Shown here in pieces: positions 36,621 through 44,857 of a stretch of DNA of 64,000 nt; position 1 is the stretch's first letter; each line of letters begins with the position of its first letter. Position numbers and translations under genes: made by a program. The stretch is from Caballeronia sp. SBC1 (GTDB lineage Bacteria > Pseudomonadota > Gammaproteobacteria > Burkholderiales > Burkholderiaceae): assembly GCF_011493005.1 (NCBI RefSeq), contig NZ_CP049158.1, positions 124,001 to 188,000 of the forward strand, read 5' to 3'. The notes under the pieces are model-generated. The model had not been told where the DNA came from. It did no database searches and saw nothing but the letters and a program-made list of their open reading frames with translations.

Positions 36621-37652
36621 ATGGCGCGCGTGAAACAGCGGTTGCGCCGCCAGCGCGAGGGCGGCTGGCGCACGCAGGAGAAGCCGGACAATGCGCTGAT
36701 GGCGTATGTGCATCTGTACGTGGATTGGCTGGCGATGACCGGCTGCACGCCGGCGACACAGCGCACACGCCAGCGGGGGCTGGAGCAGTTCGTGAAGTGG
36801 TTCGATACGCGGGGCTTGAGCCAGCCCGAAGAGATTACGCGGGCGGTGCTGGAGACGTGGCAGCGGCATCTTTATTTGCATCGAAAGACGGACGGTCACG
36901 CGTTGGCGATCCGCACACAGCATACGTTGCTGGTGGCGGTAAAGGGGCTGTGCCGGTGGCTCGCCCGGCAGCGGTACGTGCAGTACAACGCGGGCTCGGA
37001 ACTGGTGCTGCCGAGAAAGCCGCACGCGTTGCCCAAGGTGGTGCTGTCGGTGGCACAGGTCGAGGCGCTGATGGGGAAGCCGGATCTGGAGTCGGTGACG
37101 GGCATGCGCGATCGGGCGTTGCTGGAGGTGCTGTACAGCACGGGGATGCGCCGGATGGAGATCGCGCAGTTGCAGCTGGGCGATATCGACCTGGATACGC
37201 GCACGATTGCGATCCGGCAGGGTAAAGGCCGGCGTGACCGGTTCGTGCCGGTTGGCGAGCGTGCGTGCGCGTGGGTTGAGCGTTATCTGCTCGAGGAGCG
37301 CACGGCGCTGGTGGTGCATACGGAGCAATGGTCGCTGTTCCTGACGGACTACGGGACGGCGTTCACGCTGGGACAACTGAGCGCGATCGTGACGCGGTAC
37401 ATGCGCCGTGCGGGAATCGATAAAGGCTCGTGCCACGCGCTGCGCCATGCGTGCGCGACGCACATGCTGGATAACGGCGCGGACGTGCGGTTCATCCAGA
37501 TGCTGCTGGGGCATGCGGATCTGACGAGCACGCAGATTTACACGCACGTGTCGATTGGCAAGCTTCGGGAGATTCATGCGGCGACGCACCCGGCCGGGCT
37601 GGATGCTGCTTCTCTCCCCATGGGGCTACCTCCGGGTCGTAGCTGCCATTGA
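36621..37652 (+). CDS. Tyrosine recombinase (XerC/D-like integrase)
   Basis: 343 aa. The SAM-like core-binding domain (AYVHLYVDWLAMTGCTPATQ) is followed by the catalytic domain with Arg in LYSTGMRRMEIAQL, the beta-hairpin Lys in GKGRRDRFVPVG, HALRHACATHML (His and Arg), LLGHADL (His) and the nucleophile Tyr in STQIYTHVSI. All six catalytic residues are visible. A GTG directly before the ATG is an alternative start. It could act in integration, excision or dimer resolution of the element. Identical copy at 47616. Confidence 0.94.
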   Translation: MARVKQRLRRQREGGWRTQEKPDNALMAYVHLYVDWLAMTGCTPATQRTRQRGLEQFVKWFDTRGLSQPEEITRAVLETWQRHLYLHRKTDGHALAIRTQHTLLVAVKGLCRWLARQRYVQYNAGSELVLPRKPHALPKVVLSVAQVEALMGKPDLESVTGMRDRALLEVLYSTGMRRMEIAQLQLGDIDLDTRTIAIRQGKGRRDRFVPVGERACAWVERYLLEERTALVVHTEQWSLFLTDYGTAFTLGQLSAIVTRYMRRAGIDKGSCHALRHACATHMLDNGADVRFIQMLLGHADLTSTQIYTHVSIGKLREIHAATHPAGLDAASLPMGLPPGRSCH

Positions 37653-37766
37653 GGCGGAGGCGGACGATGACGACGGCGACGAAGTGAGCGACGAAGAGTC
37701 AAAGACGCGAACAGATCCACGCAAAGTTCGTAACGGGTAACGGGACGCGTGCGCCCAAAACAGCGC

Positions 37767-38099
37767 TCAGGTGCGCACTTCGTGTTCGATAGCGCGTTCG
37801 ATGAGTTGGTTGAGGCTAATGCCCTCAGCCGCAGCCGTTTCGACAGCACGTGCATGAAGCTCGGGATCGATGCGGGCATTGAAGCGGCCGGAGAAATGGC
37901 GCACCGGATCGATACCGTTCTCGCGGCAGACGTCGAGGAATACGGCCAAGGACTTGGCTCCCTCGGTCTTGAGCGTGGGGATGTCGCTCGCGTAGAAGTC
38001 TGCGCCGCCGTTGAGGCCAAGGAATTCGCCGCGCAGCATGTCAGTGTCCGGGTCGTAGGTGACGACGGCACGATAGTTGTCGATGCTCAGGATGTTCAT
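37767..38099 (-). CDS. hicB: HicB-like antitoxin
   Basis: 110 aa from MNILSIDNY. The partially RNase-H-like N-terminal domain (YDPDTDMLRGEFLGLNGGAD) is followed by a ribbon-helix-helix C-terminus (RFNARIDPELHARAVETAAA, LIERAIEHEV). It neutralises the HicA-like RNase and represses the pair. Its ATG overlaps the hicA stop (ATGA). Copy at 48762. Confidence 0.9.
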   Translation of the reverse strand: MNILSIDNYRAVVTYDPDTDMLRGEFLGLNGGADFYASDIPTLKTEGAKSLAVFLDVCRENGIDPVRHFSGRFNARIDPELHARAVETAAAEGISLNQLIERAIEHEVRT

Positions 38100-38350
38100 G
38101 GTTTTACTCCGTTCGATTCGAGCCACTTGCGCACGCTGGCGATGGCACCTTTATCGGTAGTTGGCCGGGGATGCGGGCGGTGATAGACCTGCACTTGGCC
38201 AAACAGTACGACCGCGATCCGCGAGCCTTCGCGTTCGGTGATGGTGGCGCCCAGTTCGAGAAAAAGCGCCTCGATATCGGCCCAGCGCACGTTGGCCGAG
38301 ACGGGGCGTGCAAAGATGAGTTCAAGGGTCTTGGTGTGGGCTCGTTTCAT
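38096..38350 (-). CDS. hicA: HicA-like mRNA interferase toxin
   Basis: 84 aa with the double-stranded RNA-binding-like fold. WADIEALFLELGATITEREG and SRIAVVLFGQVQVYHRPHPR match HicA; the conserved His of the family is plausible in YHRPHP. It precedes hicB in the operon. It may stabilise the element (addiction). Copy at 49091. Confidence 0.88.
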   Translation of the reverse strand: MKRAHTKTLELIFARPVSANVRWADIEALFLELGATITEREGSRIAVVLFGQVQVYHRPHPRPTTDKGAIASVRKWLESNGVKP

Positions 38351-38356
38351 GGCTAT

Positions 38357-38376
38357 ATGGTACTACAAAATGGTAC
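38357..38376. promoter_or_regulatory. Direct repeats before hicAB
   Basis: ATGGTAC twice, 13 bases apart (38357-38363, 38370-38376), just upstream of hicA: a candidate HicB operator. Copy at 49352-49371. Confidence 0.45.
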
Positions 38377-39112
38377 CGTGTTGAGTGCGTGATACGAAGC
38401 TCGCAAGAAGTGATCGACGATGAAAGGCGATGTCAGAAGAACGAAGAGTCAACGACATATCCAGAGAGACGAATAAAGGCGCACAGGCATCGTGTGCGGG
38501 CCTTGCGGCCCGAAGGCTAAGAATGTCCAGCGGCCTTGCGGCCGGGGAACGAGGCCGGGGGTAAATTGGCCTTGCGGCCAATTGAACATAACGCTTGGAA
38601 ATTAGCGCTGGGCGCCGGGTAGGTGCGCGTTGCGCCCTGTCCCGTCGCCCATCGCTAATTTGCGTTATGTCTGGCGCCCCCGGCCGAGTCACGCGCGTGC
38701 GCGCTTGAAGAGATCAGGGCCGCGTGGCGGCCGACGTGGAGTACGCAAGACCAAGCCATGCAAGGCGCTTCGCGCAGGACATAACAGGGGCCGCGTCGCG
38801 GCCAACCAATGGAATGAGCCCGGCCCGCCCGGGCCGTCTGCTGCGCTCGGGCTTCGGCCGCTGTGCGGCCTCTCGCTCCGTGCTCGCAGCCCTCCACCCG
38901 TCCGCCCCCAAGGGGCTCCCCATCCAGCCGTTACTGCGTAACGGAAAACCCACCGATACGAACAGGCAAAAGCCACGGCGTTTTACATGCGGTGCAAGCC
39001 TAAAACCCGTCTTGCACCGCATGGCCCAGCGTCGAGAACCGGGTGACCGTCAAGGCCAAGCCCTGCGGGCGCTGCGCGGCCTTGACGGGGTCGGCGTTGG
39101 TGGAGTCGTTGA
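38377..39112. other. Hairpin-dense noncoding tract
   Basis: No supported gene. Three hairpins share the core GGCC-TTGC-GGCC: 38498-38511, 38531-38544 and 38564-38583 (last stem 8 bp, perfect). Next is an 18-bp inverted repeat ACATAACGC...AAATTAGCG (38586-38607, with a 4-base TTGG bulge) against 38653-38670, then GGCCGCG-T-CGCGGCC near 38791. A perfect 13-bp stem lies at 38986-38998 / 39011-39023 and an 11-bp stem at 39047-39057 / 39078-39088. It may be an origin, an integrase target or a structured RNA. Copy at 49372-50107. Confidence 0.7.
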
Positions 39113-39868
39113 GTGATCGGGGGAGTTGTTCACGCGTCGGTGCGCGACGGCCGAACCCCGAAAACGAACTTGTTTCGAGATGCGAAACAATGGAAACTCG
39201 CGTCTGGAAAAATTCTCTCCGTAATGCAGGCGATATCGCGGGAAAGCTTGCCAGATAAGGGAAAGCGTCCTGCGCGAGGGGAATGTGCGTCAAAGCAAAC
39301 AGATTTGGGGCTGTACTATTACAAGGCCCGGATGTACTCGCCGACGTTGGGGAGGTTCCTGCAGACGGATCCGGTGGGGTACGCGGATGACCTGAACTGG
39401 TATGCGTATGCGGGCAATAACCCGATCAACTTCAGCGATCCGACAGGGTTAGCGGCCTGCTCTGAAAAGTCGGCACTTACGGATATGGCGCTGGGTGGAC
39501 CGCCAAAACTTGACAGCAGCGGCTGCATTTCGACAGGTGGGCCAAGTGTTTGCTTAGGGGTGGCAAGTGTTAAAGAAGTTAGCAGTGCTTTGGCGGGCGC
39601 GGTTAACTCAGCCGTTCGGGCAGTGTCTGGTCCGGTGTACGCGACCACAAAAGAGGCGACGGCTGCCGCGGAAGCACTTGGATTTAGCAAAACCTCGGCA
39701 GTGGTAAATGGTCAAGCCGTTTACCGAGACGGGAATCGTTTTATCACTAGGGATATTGACGGGCATAATGGAGGAGCATGGAAAATGGCCGATTCTGTTC
39801 AGAATTTGATGTCCAAAGATACGCGGCTGGGAACATTTGGTGCTGATTTGACCTATATAGGAAAATAG
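39113..39868 (+). CDS. Orphan Rhs tip with intact toxin 1
   Basis: Up to 251 aa from a GTG at 39113; the true start is unclear and no good ribosome site is seen. The first about 64 residues come from the element end and have no Rhs similarity. Then the Rhs core end begins (LGLYYYKARMYSPTLGRFLQ) and runs through NFSDPTGL into the toxin domain, uninterrupted by IS5 (SVCLGVASVKEVSSALAG ... DGHNGGAWKMADSV). It shows what the main Rhs gene carried before the insertion. It may be a silent store that can recombine into the main gene through the shared core. Confidence 0.82.
   Translation: MIGGVVHASVRDGRTPKTNLFRDAKQWKLASGKILSVMQAISRESLPDKGKRPARGECASKQTDLGLYYYKARMYSPTLGRFLQTDPVGYADDLNWYAYAGNNPINFSDPTGLAACSEKSALTDMALGGPPKLDSSGCISTGGPSVCLGVASVKEVSSALAGAVNSAVRAVSGPVYATTKEATAAAEALGFSKTSAVVNGQAVYRDGNRFITRDIDGHNGGAWKMADSVQNLMSKDTRLGTFGADLTYIGK
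39305..39342 (+). repeat. 38-bp Rhs-core repeat, copy 2
   Basis: Junction between element end (GCAAACAGAT) and Rhs core; the sequence after it is of the type found in the main Rhs gene. Confidence 0.95.
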
Positions 39869-39869
39869 T

Positions 39870-40067
39870 ATGCAAACGGACAATCCGAAGTTTCCGGAAT
39901 GGAAATATCGCGGAAAATCGATTCGCGGGCTTATTCAAGAGCTTCAACGATTCGAGGATCAAGAGATAGAAGTGCAAATTTCAATTGATGACGGTGACAC
40001 TAGAAAGCCTATCAGTTTGGTCCAGAATAGTCGCGGACAGTGTCTTTTAGTGTACTGCGGCGATTAA
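39870..40067 (+). CDS. Cognate immunity protein 1, second copy
   Basis: 65 aa, identical to the product at 28875. Here it directly follows an intact toxin, so this is a complete toxin-immunity pair. Confidence 0.82.
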   Translation: MQTDNPKFPEWKYRGKSIRGLIQELQRFEDQEIEVQISIDDGDTRKPISLVQNSRGQCLLVYCGD

Positions 40068-40089
40068 GTCTTGTGTGCGTGAAGTAAAA

Positions 40090-40115
40090 CCTGTGGCCGC
40101 TGAAGCGGCCACAGG
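40090..40115 (+). terminator. Hairpin after immunity 1, second copy
   Basis: 12-bp stem, same as 29095-29120. Confidence 0.7.
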
Positions 40116-40281
40116 CATTTCAGCCGTGGTTGTTGAAAAATATCAAGACTGGAAAACTATCACGACGCGCGGATCGTCGACCGTGATCGACTGGTAGAGC
40201 GCCTGCTGCGCCGGATCGTAAAGAGCAATGCCGGTTTCGAGCTGCCGGATGGCGTCGCCGAACAAACCGAGTGGGTGGCAC

Positions 40282-40310
40282 GGGCCGCGTCAGCGGCCCT
40301 TTGTTGTTTT
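40282..40310. terminator. Terminator before symE-like gene, second copy
   Basis: GGGCCGC / GCGGCCC stem with T-rich tail, as at 29287. Confidence 0.75.
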
Positions 40311-40530
40311 AAGCGGCGGTAATGATGAGTTTGCCGTGTTCGACGGTGATGCGCACTTGCTGGCCGGGGAGGAATCCGGCGTGCTCAATCCAGAGCCCGG
40401 AGAGCTTGATCCAGGGGTAAAGCTTGGGCGGCTTGTTCAGGTGTGAAGGCCAGGCTTGGCGAAGAGACTGCTGAACCTTGACGGAGCGTTCAGGAAATCC
40501 AGCGGCTGCTTTATGATTGGCGTTAGCCAT
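40309..40530 (-). CDS. SymE-like protein, second copy
   Basis: 73 aa, identical to the gene at 29314, same ribosome site. Confidence 0.82.
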   Translation of the reverse strand: MANANHKAAAGFPERSVKVQQSLRQAWPSHLNKPPKLYPWIKLSGLWIEHAGFLPGQQVRITVEHGKLIITAA

Positions 40531-40634
40531 GGTCAACTCCTTGAGTGAGTTGGTGGTGGTCAGCGGGCGGTGAGTGTTAGCGCACTCATCGCCCGCGCTT
40601 CGTTTACGGTTTCTACCTCTGCTTCGTGATCCGC

Positions 40635-40991
40635 CTATCGCCGGCGGTTCATGACCTTCTGAACCTGCGTCTTCCTGACGAAACTGTCTATCACCAGAAT
40701 CAACGCCTGCTGCTCGGCATCGGGCAAGCTGTCCACCTGTTGGTAGAGGTTCAATAACTCGTGATTGTGAATCTTGGGCTCGGCCGGAGCGGGCGTTCGC
40801 CCGGCCAGTTCATCGAGCGTGATCTGCAAGATATCGGCGATCCGCACGACGGTATCGAACTGGGGCGTTGCCAGGCCGCGTTCCCAGCGGTTATAGACAC
40901 GAGGGTTCACTTCCAGTAGCTCAGCGAGGCGCGCCTGGGTGATCTGTCTCGCGGAGCGCAACAGGCGAAGTCGTTCAGCAAAGACGGACAT
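40635..40991 (-). CDS. XRE-type regulator, second copy
   Basis: 118 aa, identical to the gene at 29640. With two identical copies, both primase promoters would answer to the same repressor pool. Confidence 0.88.
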   Translation of the reverse strand: MSVFAERLRLLRSARQITQARLAELLEVNPRVYNRWERGLATPQFDTVVRIADILQITLDELAGRTPAPAEPKIHNHELLNLYQQVDSLPDAEQQALILVIDSFVRKTQVQKVMNRRR

Positions 40992-41063
40992 ATCAACGCA
41001 TCCCAGCGAAAAAAGAGATGCAGCCATTCTAAGTACCCCCTCTGAGCCGACTTGCTATTAATC

Positions 41064-41107
41064 CACTATACAGTGTATTGTTAACTCTATCAATTAGAGT
41101 ATTGACA
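41064..41107. promoter_or_regulatory. AT-rich divergent operator region, second copy
   Basis: Same palindromes as 30069-30112. Confidence 0.55.
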
Positions 41108-41130
41108 GGTTTTTAGCATAAGGACGATCC

Positions 41131-44022
41131 ATGGCCCGTATTCCCGAAACTGAGCTTGAGCGCATGAAGGCCGAGGTGTCGGTCGAGCAGCTCGTGCGTG
41201 CGCACGGGATTGAGCTGGCGAAGTCGGGGAAGGACTGGCGTGGGCGCTGTCCGTTTCATGCTGACGGCACGCCGTCTCTGGTGGTGACGCCGTTGAAAAA
41301 CCTGTGGCACTGCTTTGGCTGCGGGATCGGTGGGGGACCGGTGGATTGGGTCATGAAGGCGAACGGGATCTCGTTTCGGCACGCGGTGGAGTTGCTGCGG
41401 GAGGGGATTCCTTCCTTAGCCGCTATCGGGCCGGTGCGCTCGACGGTGCGGGTGCTGGAGTCGCCGGTGTCGGTGAGCGCGGACGACGCGGCGCTGCTTG
41501 ACCAGGTGGTGGACTATTACCATCAGACGTTGAAGGGCTCGCCCGAGGCGCTTGCGTATCTGGAGAAGCGCGGGATTGCGGGGGCGGCGGATCACTTCAA
41601 ATTGGGGTTTGCGAACCGGACGCTGGGCTTGCGTTTGCCGCTGAAGAACCGCGGTGCGGGCGATGCGATCCGCAGCCGCTTGCAGCACATTGGCGTGATC
41701 CGCGAGAGCGGGCATGAGCATTTGAACGGCAGCATCGTGTTCAACTGGCGTGACGAAGCGGGGCACGTTGCGGGCTTGTACGGGCGCAAGATTGGCGAGG
41801 GCCTGCGCGCGGGGACGGCTTATCACCTGTACCTGGCCGGGCCGCGCCGGGGCGTGTTCAACGCCGAGGGCTTGCGTGGTCAGAAGGAAGTGATCCTGTG
41901 CGAGTCGGTGATCGATGCGCTGACGTTCTGGTGCGCGGGATATCGGAACGTGACGGCGTCGTGGGGCGTGGAGGGGTTCACGGCGGATCACCTGGCGTTG
42001 ATCCACGAGCTGGGGCTTGAGCGCGTGGTGATTGCGTATGACCGGGACGAAGCAGGTGATGCGGCAGCGGTGAAGCTGGCTGAGCGGTTGATGGAAGAAG
42101 GGTTCGGGTGTTACCGGTTGCGGTTCCCGCACGGGCTGGATGCGAACGAATACGCGCTGAAGGTGAGCCCGGCGGTGAAAAGTTTAGGCGTGCTGATCCG
42201 TAGCGCCGAGTGGCTGGGCAATGGGAAAGGGCCGGTGCGTAGCGTGGCGTCAATGGCGGTGAAATCAGCCGTTCAGGAAGTCCAGGCGTTACGCGGTAAC
42301 GGAGATGATGCGCCTGCCCCCGCTCCTCTCTTAGTGGCTAAATTAGCGGCTAAAGAAGAGCCGGAACCCGAGGCAGTGCAAGCCGAAGTGACGCAAGCTG
42401 ACGTGGCACAAGCCGAAGCGCCGGAGATCGCAACGGTTGCGGCCAGCGTTGCGCCTGCCGCGCCGGCACTTGCTCTCGAATGCGTGGTGAGCGACGCGGA
42501 GATTGTGTTCACGTTGGGCGCGGTGCGGTATCGGGTGCGCGGGTTTGATGCGAAGGCCGCGGGCCTCTTGAAAGTGAACGTGCTGGCCAGCTGCCGCGAA
42601 TGGTTCCACGTCGACACGTTCGACCTGTATCACGCGAAAGCGCGGGCGAATTACGTGGCGCGAGCGGCGGCTGAATTGCGGCTAAAGGAAGAGACGGTGA
42701 AGGCCGATCTGGGGCGCATGTTGCTGAAGCTGGAGATGTTGCAGGGGGCGGCTGCTGCGCCCGCGACCGGGGTGCAGATGAGCGCGGCCGACGAGCGCGC
42801 GGCGCTGGGGTTGCTGCGCGAGCCGGAGCTGCTTGCGCGGATCCTGGCCGACTTCGCCGCGTGTGGCGTGGTGGGTGAGGAGACGAACAAGATCGTGGGA
42901 TATCTGGCGGCTGTTTCCAGAAAACTCGACGCGCCGCTGGCGGTGGTGATCCAGAGCTCGAGCGCGGCGGGCAAGAGTTCATTGATGGACGCGGTGCTGG
43001 CGTTCGTGCCGGAGGAGGAGCGGATCAAGTACAGCGCCATGACGGGGCAGAGCCTGTTCTATATGGGCGAGACGAACCTGAAGCACAAGGTGCTGGCGAT
43101 CTGCGAGGAGGAGGGGGCGAGCCGTGCGGCGTATGCGCTCAAGCTCTTGCAGTCCGATGGCGAACTGACGATTGCGAGCACGGGCAAGGATGCGCAGACG
43201 GGCAACCTGGTCACGCAGGAATACCGGGTGGAAGGGCCGGTGTCGATCATGCTGACGACGACCGCCATCGAGATCGATGAAGAGTTATTGAACCGGTGTC
43301 TGATTCTGACGGTGGACGAAGGGCGTGAGCAGACCGAGGCGATTCATCGGCTGCAACGGCAGAAGAGAACGCTCGGCGGCTTGAAGCTGAAAACGCAGAA
43401 GGAACAAATTCTGGCGTTACACCGTAACGCTCAAAGATTGTTAAAACCGTTGGCGGTGGTGAACCCGTTTGCGGACCAGTTGACGTTCCTGTCGGACAAG
43501 ACGCGCATGCGGCGTGATCATGAAAAGTACCTGACCCTGATCGACACGATCGCGCTGCTGCACCAGCACCAGCGAGAGGTCAAAACGGTGCGGCACGCCG
43601 GAGCGGAGCTCGCGTACATCGAGGTGATGGTCGCCGATATTGCGAGCGCGAACGCGCTGGTGCATGAGGTCTTGGGGCGCAGTCTTGACGAGTTGCCGCC
43701 GGTGACGCGGCGAGTGCTGGAGCAGATTGTGTGCGCGGTGAAGGGCAAGCCGTTGCCGCGCGAGTCGGTGCGGTTCAGCCGGCGGGAAGTGCGGGAGTGG
43801 ACGGGCGCGAGCGACACGCAGGCGCGCGCCCACCTTGAACGTTTGGTCGATCTCGAATACTTGCTGACGCATCGGGGCAAGCGCGGCCAGAGCTTTGAAT
43901 ATGAACTGGTCTATGACGGCGACGGGAGCAGTGCGACCCATCTTGCGGGGCTGCTGGATATCGATACGAATCAGAGTTCGCGGGGGCAAGAGGGTGTCAG
44001 CGGCGGCGTCAATTTCAAGTAA
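41131..44022 (+). CDS. CHC2 primase-helicase, second copy
   Basis: 963 aa, identical in sequence to the product at 30136 and complete (zinc finger, TOPRIM, P-loop). Confidence 0.9.
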   Translation: MARIPETELERMKAEVSVEQLVRAHGIELAKSGKDWRGRCPFHADGTPSLVVTPLKNLWHCFGCGIGGGPVDWVMKANGISFRHAVELLREGIPSLAAIGPVRSTVRVLESPVSVSADDAALLDQVVDYYHQTLKGSPEALAYLEKRGIAGAADHFKLGFANRTLGLRLPLKNRGAGDAIRSRLQHIGVIRESGHEHLNGSIVFNWRDEAGHVAGLYGRKIGEGLRAGTAYHLYLAGPRRGVFNAEGLRGQKEVILCESVIDALTFWCAGYRNVTASWGVEGFTADHLALIHELGLERVVIAYDRDEAGDAAAVKLAERLMEEGFGCYRLRFPHGLDANEYALKVSPAVKSLGVLIRSAEWLGNGKGPVRSVASMAVKSAVQEVQALRGNGDDAPAPAPLLVAKLAAKEEPEPEAVQAEVTQADVAQAEAPEIATVAASVAPAAPALALECVVSDAEIVFTLGAVRYRVRGFDAKAAGLLKVNVLASCREWFHVDTFDLYHAKARANYVARAAAELRLKEETVKADLGRMLLKLEMLQGAAAAPATGVQMSAADERAALGLLREPELLARILADFAACGVVGEETNKIVGYLAAVSRKLDAPLAVVIQSSSAAGKSSLMDAVLAFVPEEERIKYSAMTGQSLFYMGETNLKHKVLAICEEEGASRAAYALKLLQSDGELTIASTGKDAQTGNLVTQEYRVEGPVSIMLTTTAIEIDEELLNRCLILTVDEGREQTEAIHRLQRQKRTLGGLKLKTQKEQILALHRNAQRLLKPLAVVNPFADQLTFLSDKTRMRRDHEKYLTLIDTIALLHQHQREVKTVRHAGAELAYIEVMVADIASANALVHEVLGRSLDELPPVTRRVLEQIVCAVKGKPLPRESVRFSRREVREWTGASDTQARAHLERLVDLEYLLTHRGKRGQSFEYELVYDGDGSSATHLAGLLDIDTNQSSRGQEGVSGGVNFK

Positions 44023-44056
44023 AACGGACGGTTTGAAACTCACCATGGCGAGATGA

Positions 44057-44857
44057 TCAAGTGGTGGGTTCAGGATCACTCTGGTCTTTCATGCGATAGC
44101 TTTTGCCTTCGATGACGACGGTCTCGGCATGATGGAGGACGCGATCGAGCAACGCGGAGGTCAGCGTGCTGTCGTGGTTGAAGATCTCGGCCCAGTGCTT
44201 AAACGCTCGATTTGAACTGAGGATTGTTGCGCCATGCTCGTACCGCTGACTGATGATCTGGAACAGCGCGTCGGCACCCTGTTTATCGATGGGTAAATAT
44301 CCCAGCTCATCGACGATGAGCACGCGCGGTTTGACGTAGCGGCGCAGTTCACGCTTGAGCCCGCCATGCGCGTATGCGGCGTTCACCGAGTTGATGATAT
44401 CGACCGCGGTGGCGAAGAGTACAGAGTAGCCGCGCAGACAGGCGGTATGTCCGAGCGCGATACTCAAATGGCTCTTGCCGAGCCCGACGCCACCGAGGAA
44501 GATCACGTTGGCTCGCTCTTCGATGAAGTTCAGGCGAAACAGATTCTGGATCTGCAGCCGATTGATCTTGCTGGGCCAATTCCATTCGAATTGATCGAGC
44601 GTCTTGAGCACCGGGAAACGGGCGAGCGCGACCCGCCGAGCAATACTGCGATCCTCGCGTTGATGCGCTTCACCTTCGATCAGGTTCGCTAAATAGTCGA
44701 CATGCGACCAGTGCTGCGCCGCCGCCTCGGTGGCCAACGCCTCGTAATGTTGCAGCACGTAGCCCAGATGTAGTCCCGTGAGCTGCGTGCGCAACGGATC
44801 GATGGCGAGTTCGCTCGGGTGCGCGATTGTGGTGTTACGTTGAGCTTTCGTCGTCAT
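44057..44857 (-). CDS. IstB-type ATPase, second copy
   Basis: 266 aa, identical to the product at 33062; Walker A and B intact. Confidence 0.95.
   Translation of the reverse strand: MTTKAQRNTTIAHPSELAIDPLRTQLTGLHLGYVLQHYEALATEAAAQHWSHVDYLANLIEGEAHQREDRSIARRVALARFPVLKTLDQFEWNWPSKINRLQIQNLFRLNFIEERANVIFLGGVGLGKSHLSIALGHTACLRGYSVLFATAVDIINSVNAAYAHGGLKRELRRYVKPRVLIVDELGYLPIDKQGADALFQIISQRYEHGATILSSNRAFKHWAEIFNHDSTLTSALLDRVLHHAETVVIEGKSYRMKDQSDPEPTT

Larger units (their letters stand above)
26978..39304 (+). repeat. Large tandem duplication, unit 1
   Basis: Apart from the 1332 bases added by IS5 and its target copy, this equals 39305-50299: after the insertion, position x in unit 1 corresponds to x + 10,995 in unit 2. 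All encoded proteins are identical between the units. It contains Rhs core end, toxin 1, immunity 1, symE-like, XRE, primase, IstAB group, integrase, HicAB and hairpin tract. Confidence 0.95.

Noticed and set aside
35326..36621. 431-codon plus-strand open frame across the IstA-linked genes
   Set aside because: Low-complexity Arg/Pro/Ser composition, no domain, and it runs opposite to three overlapping genes with clear family features.
36531..37589. Antisense frame over the integrase
   Set aside because: Arg/His/Gln-rich mirror of a catalytic-motif-complete tyrosine recombinase.
38586..38670. Integron attC site
   Set aside because: The bulged inverted repeat recalls attC, but the end GTTATGT does not fit the GTTRRRY core and the integrase resembles XerC/D rather than IntI.
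38490..39088. CRISPR array
   Set aside because: Repeats are short self-complementary hairpins with no constant-length spacers, and no cas genes are present.
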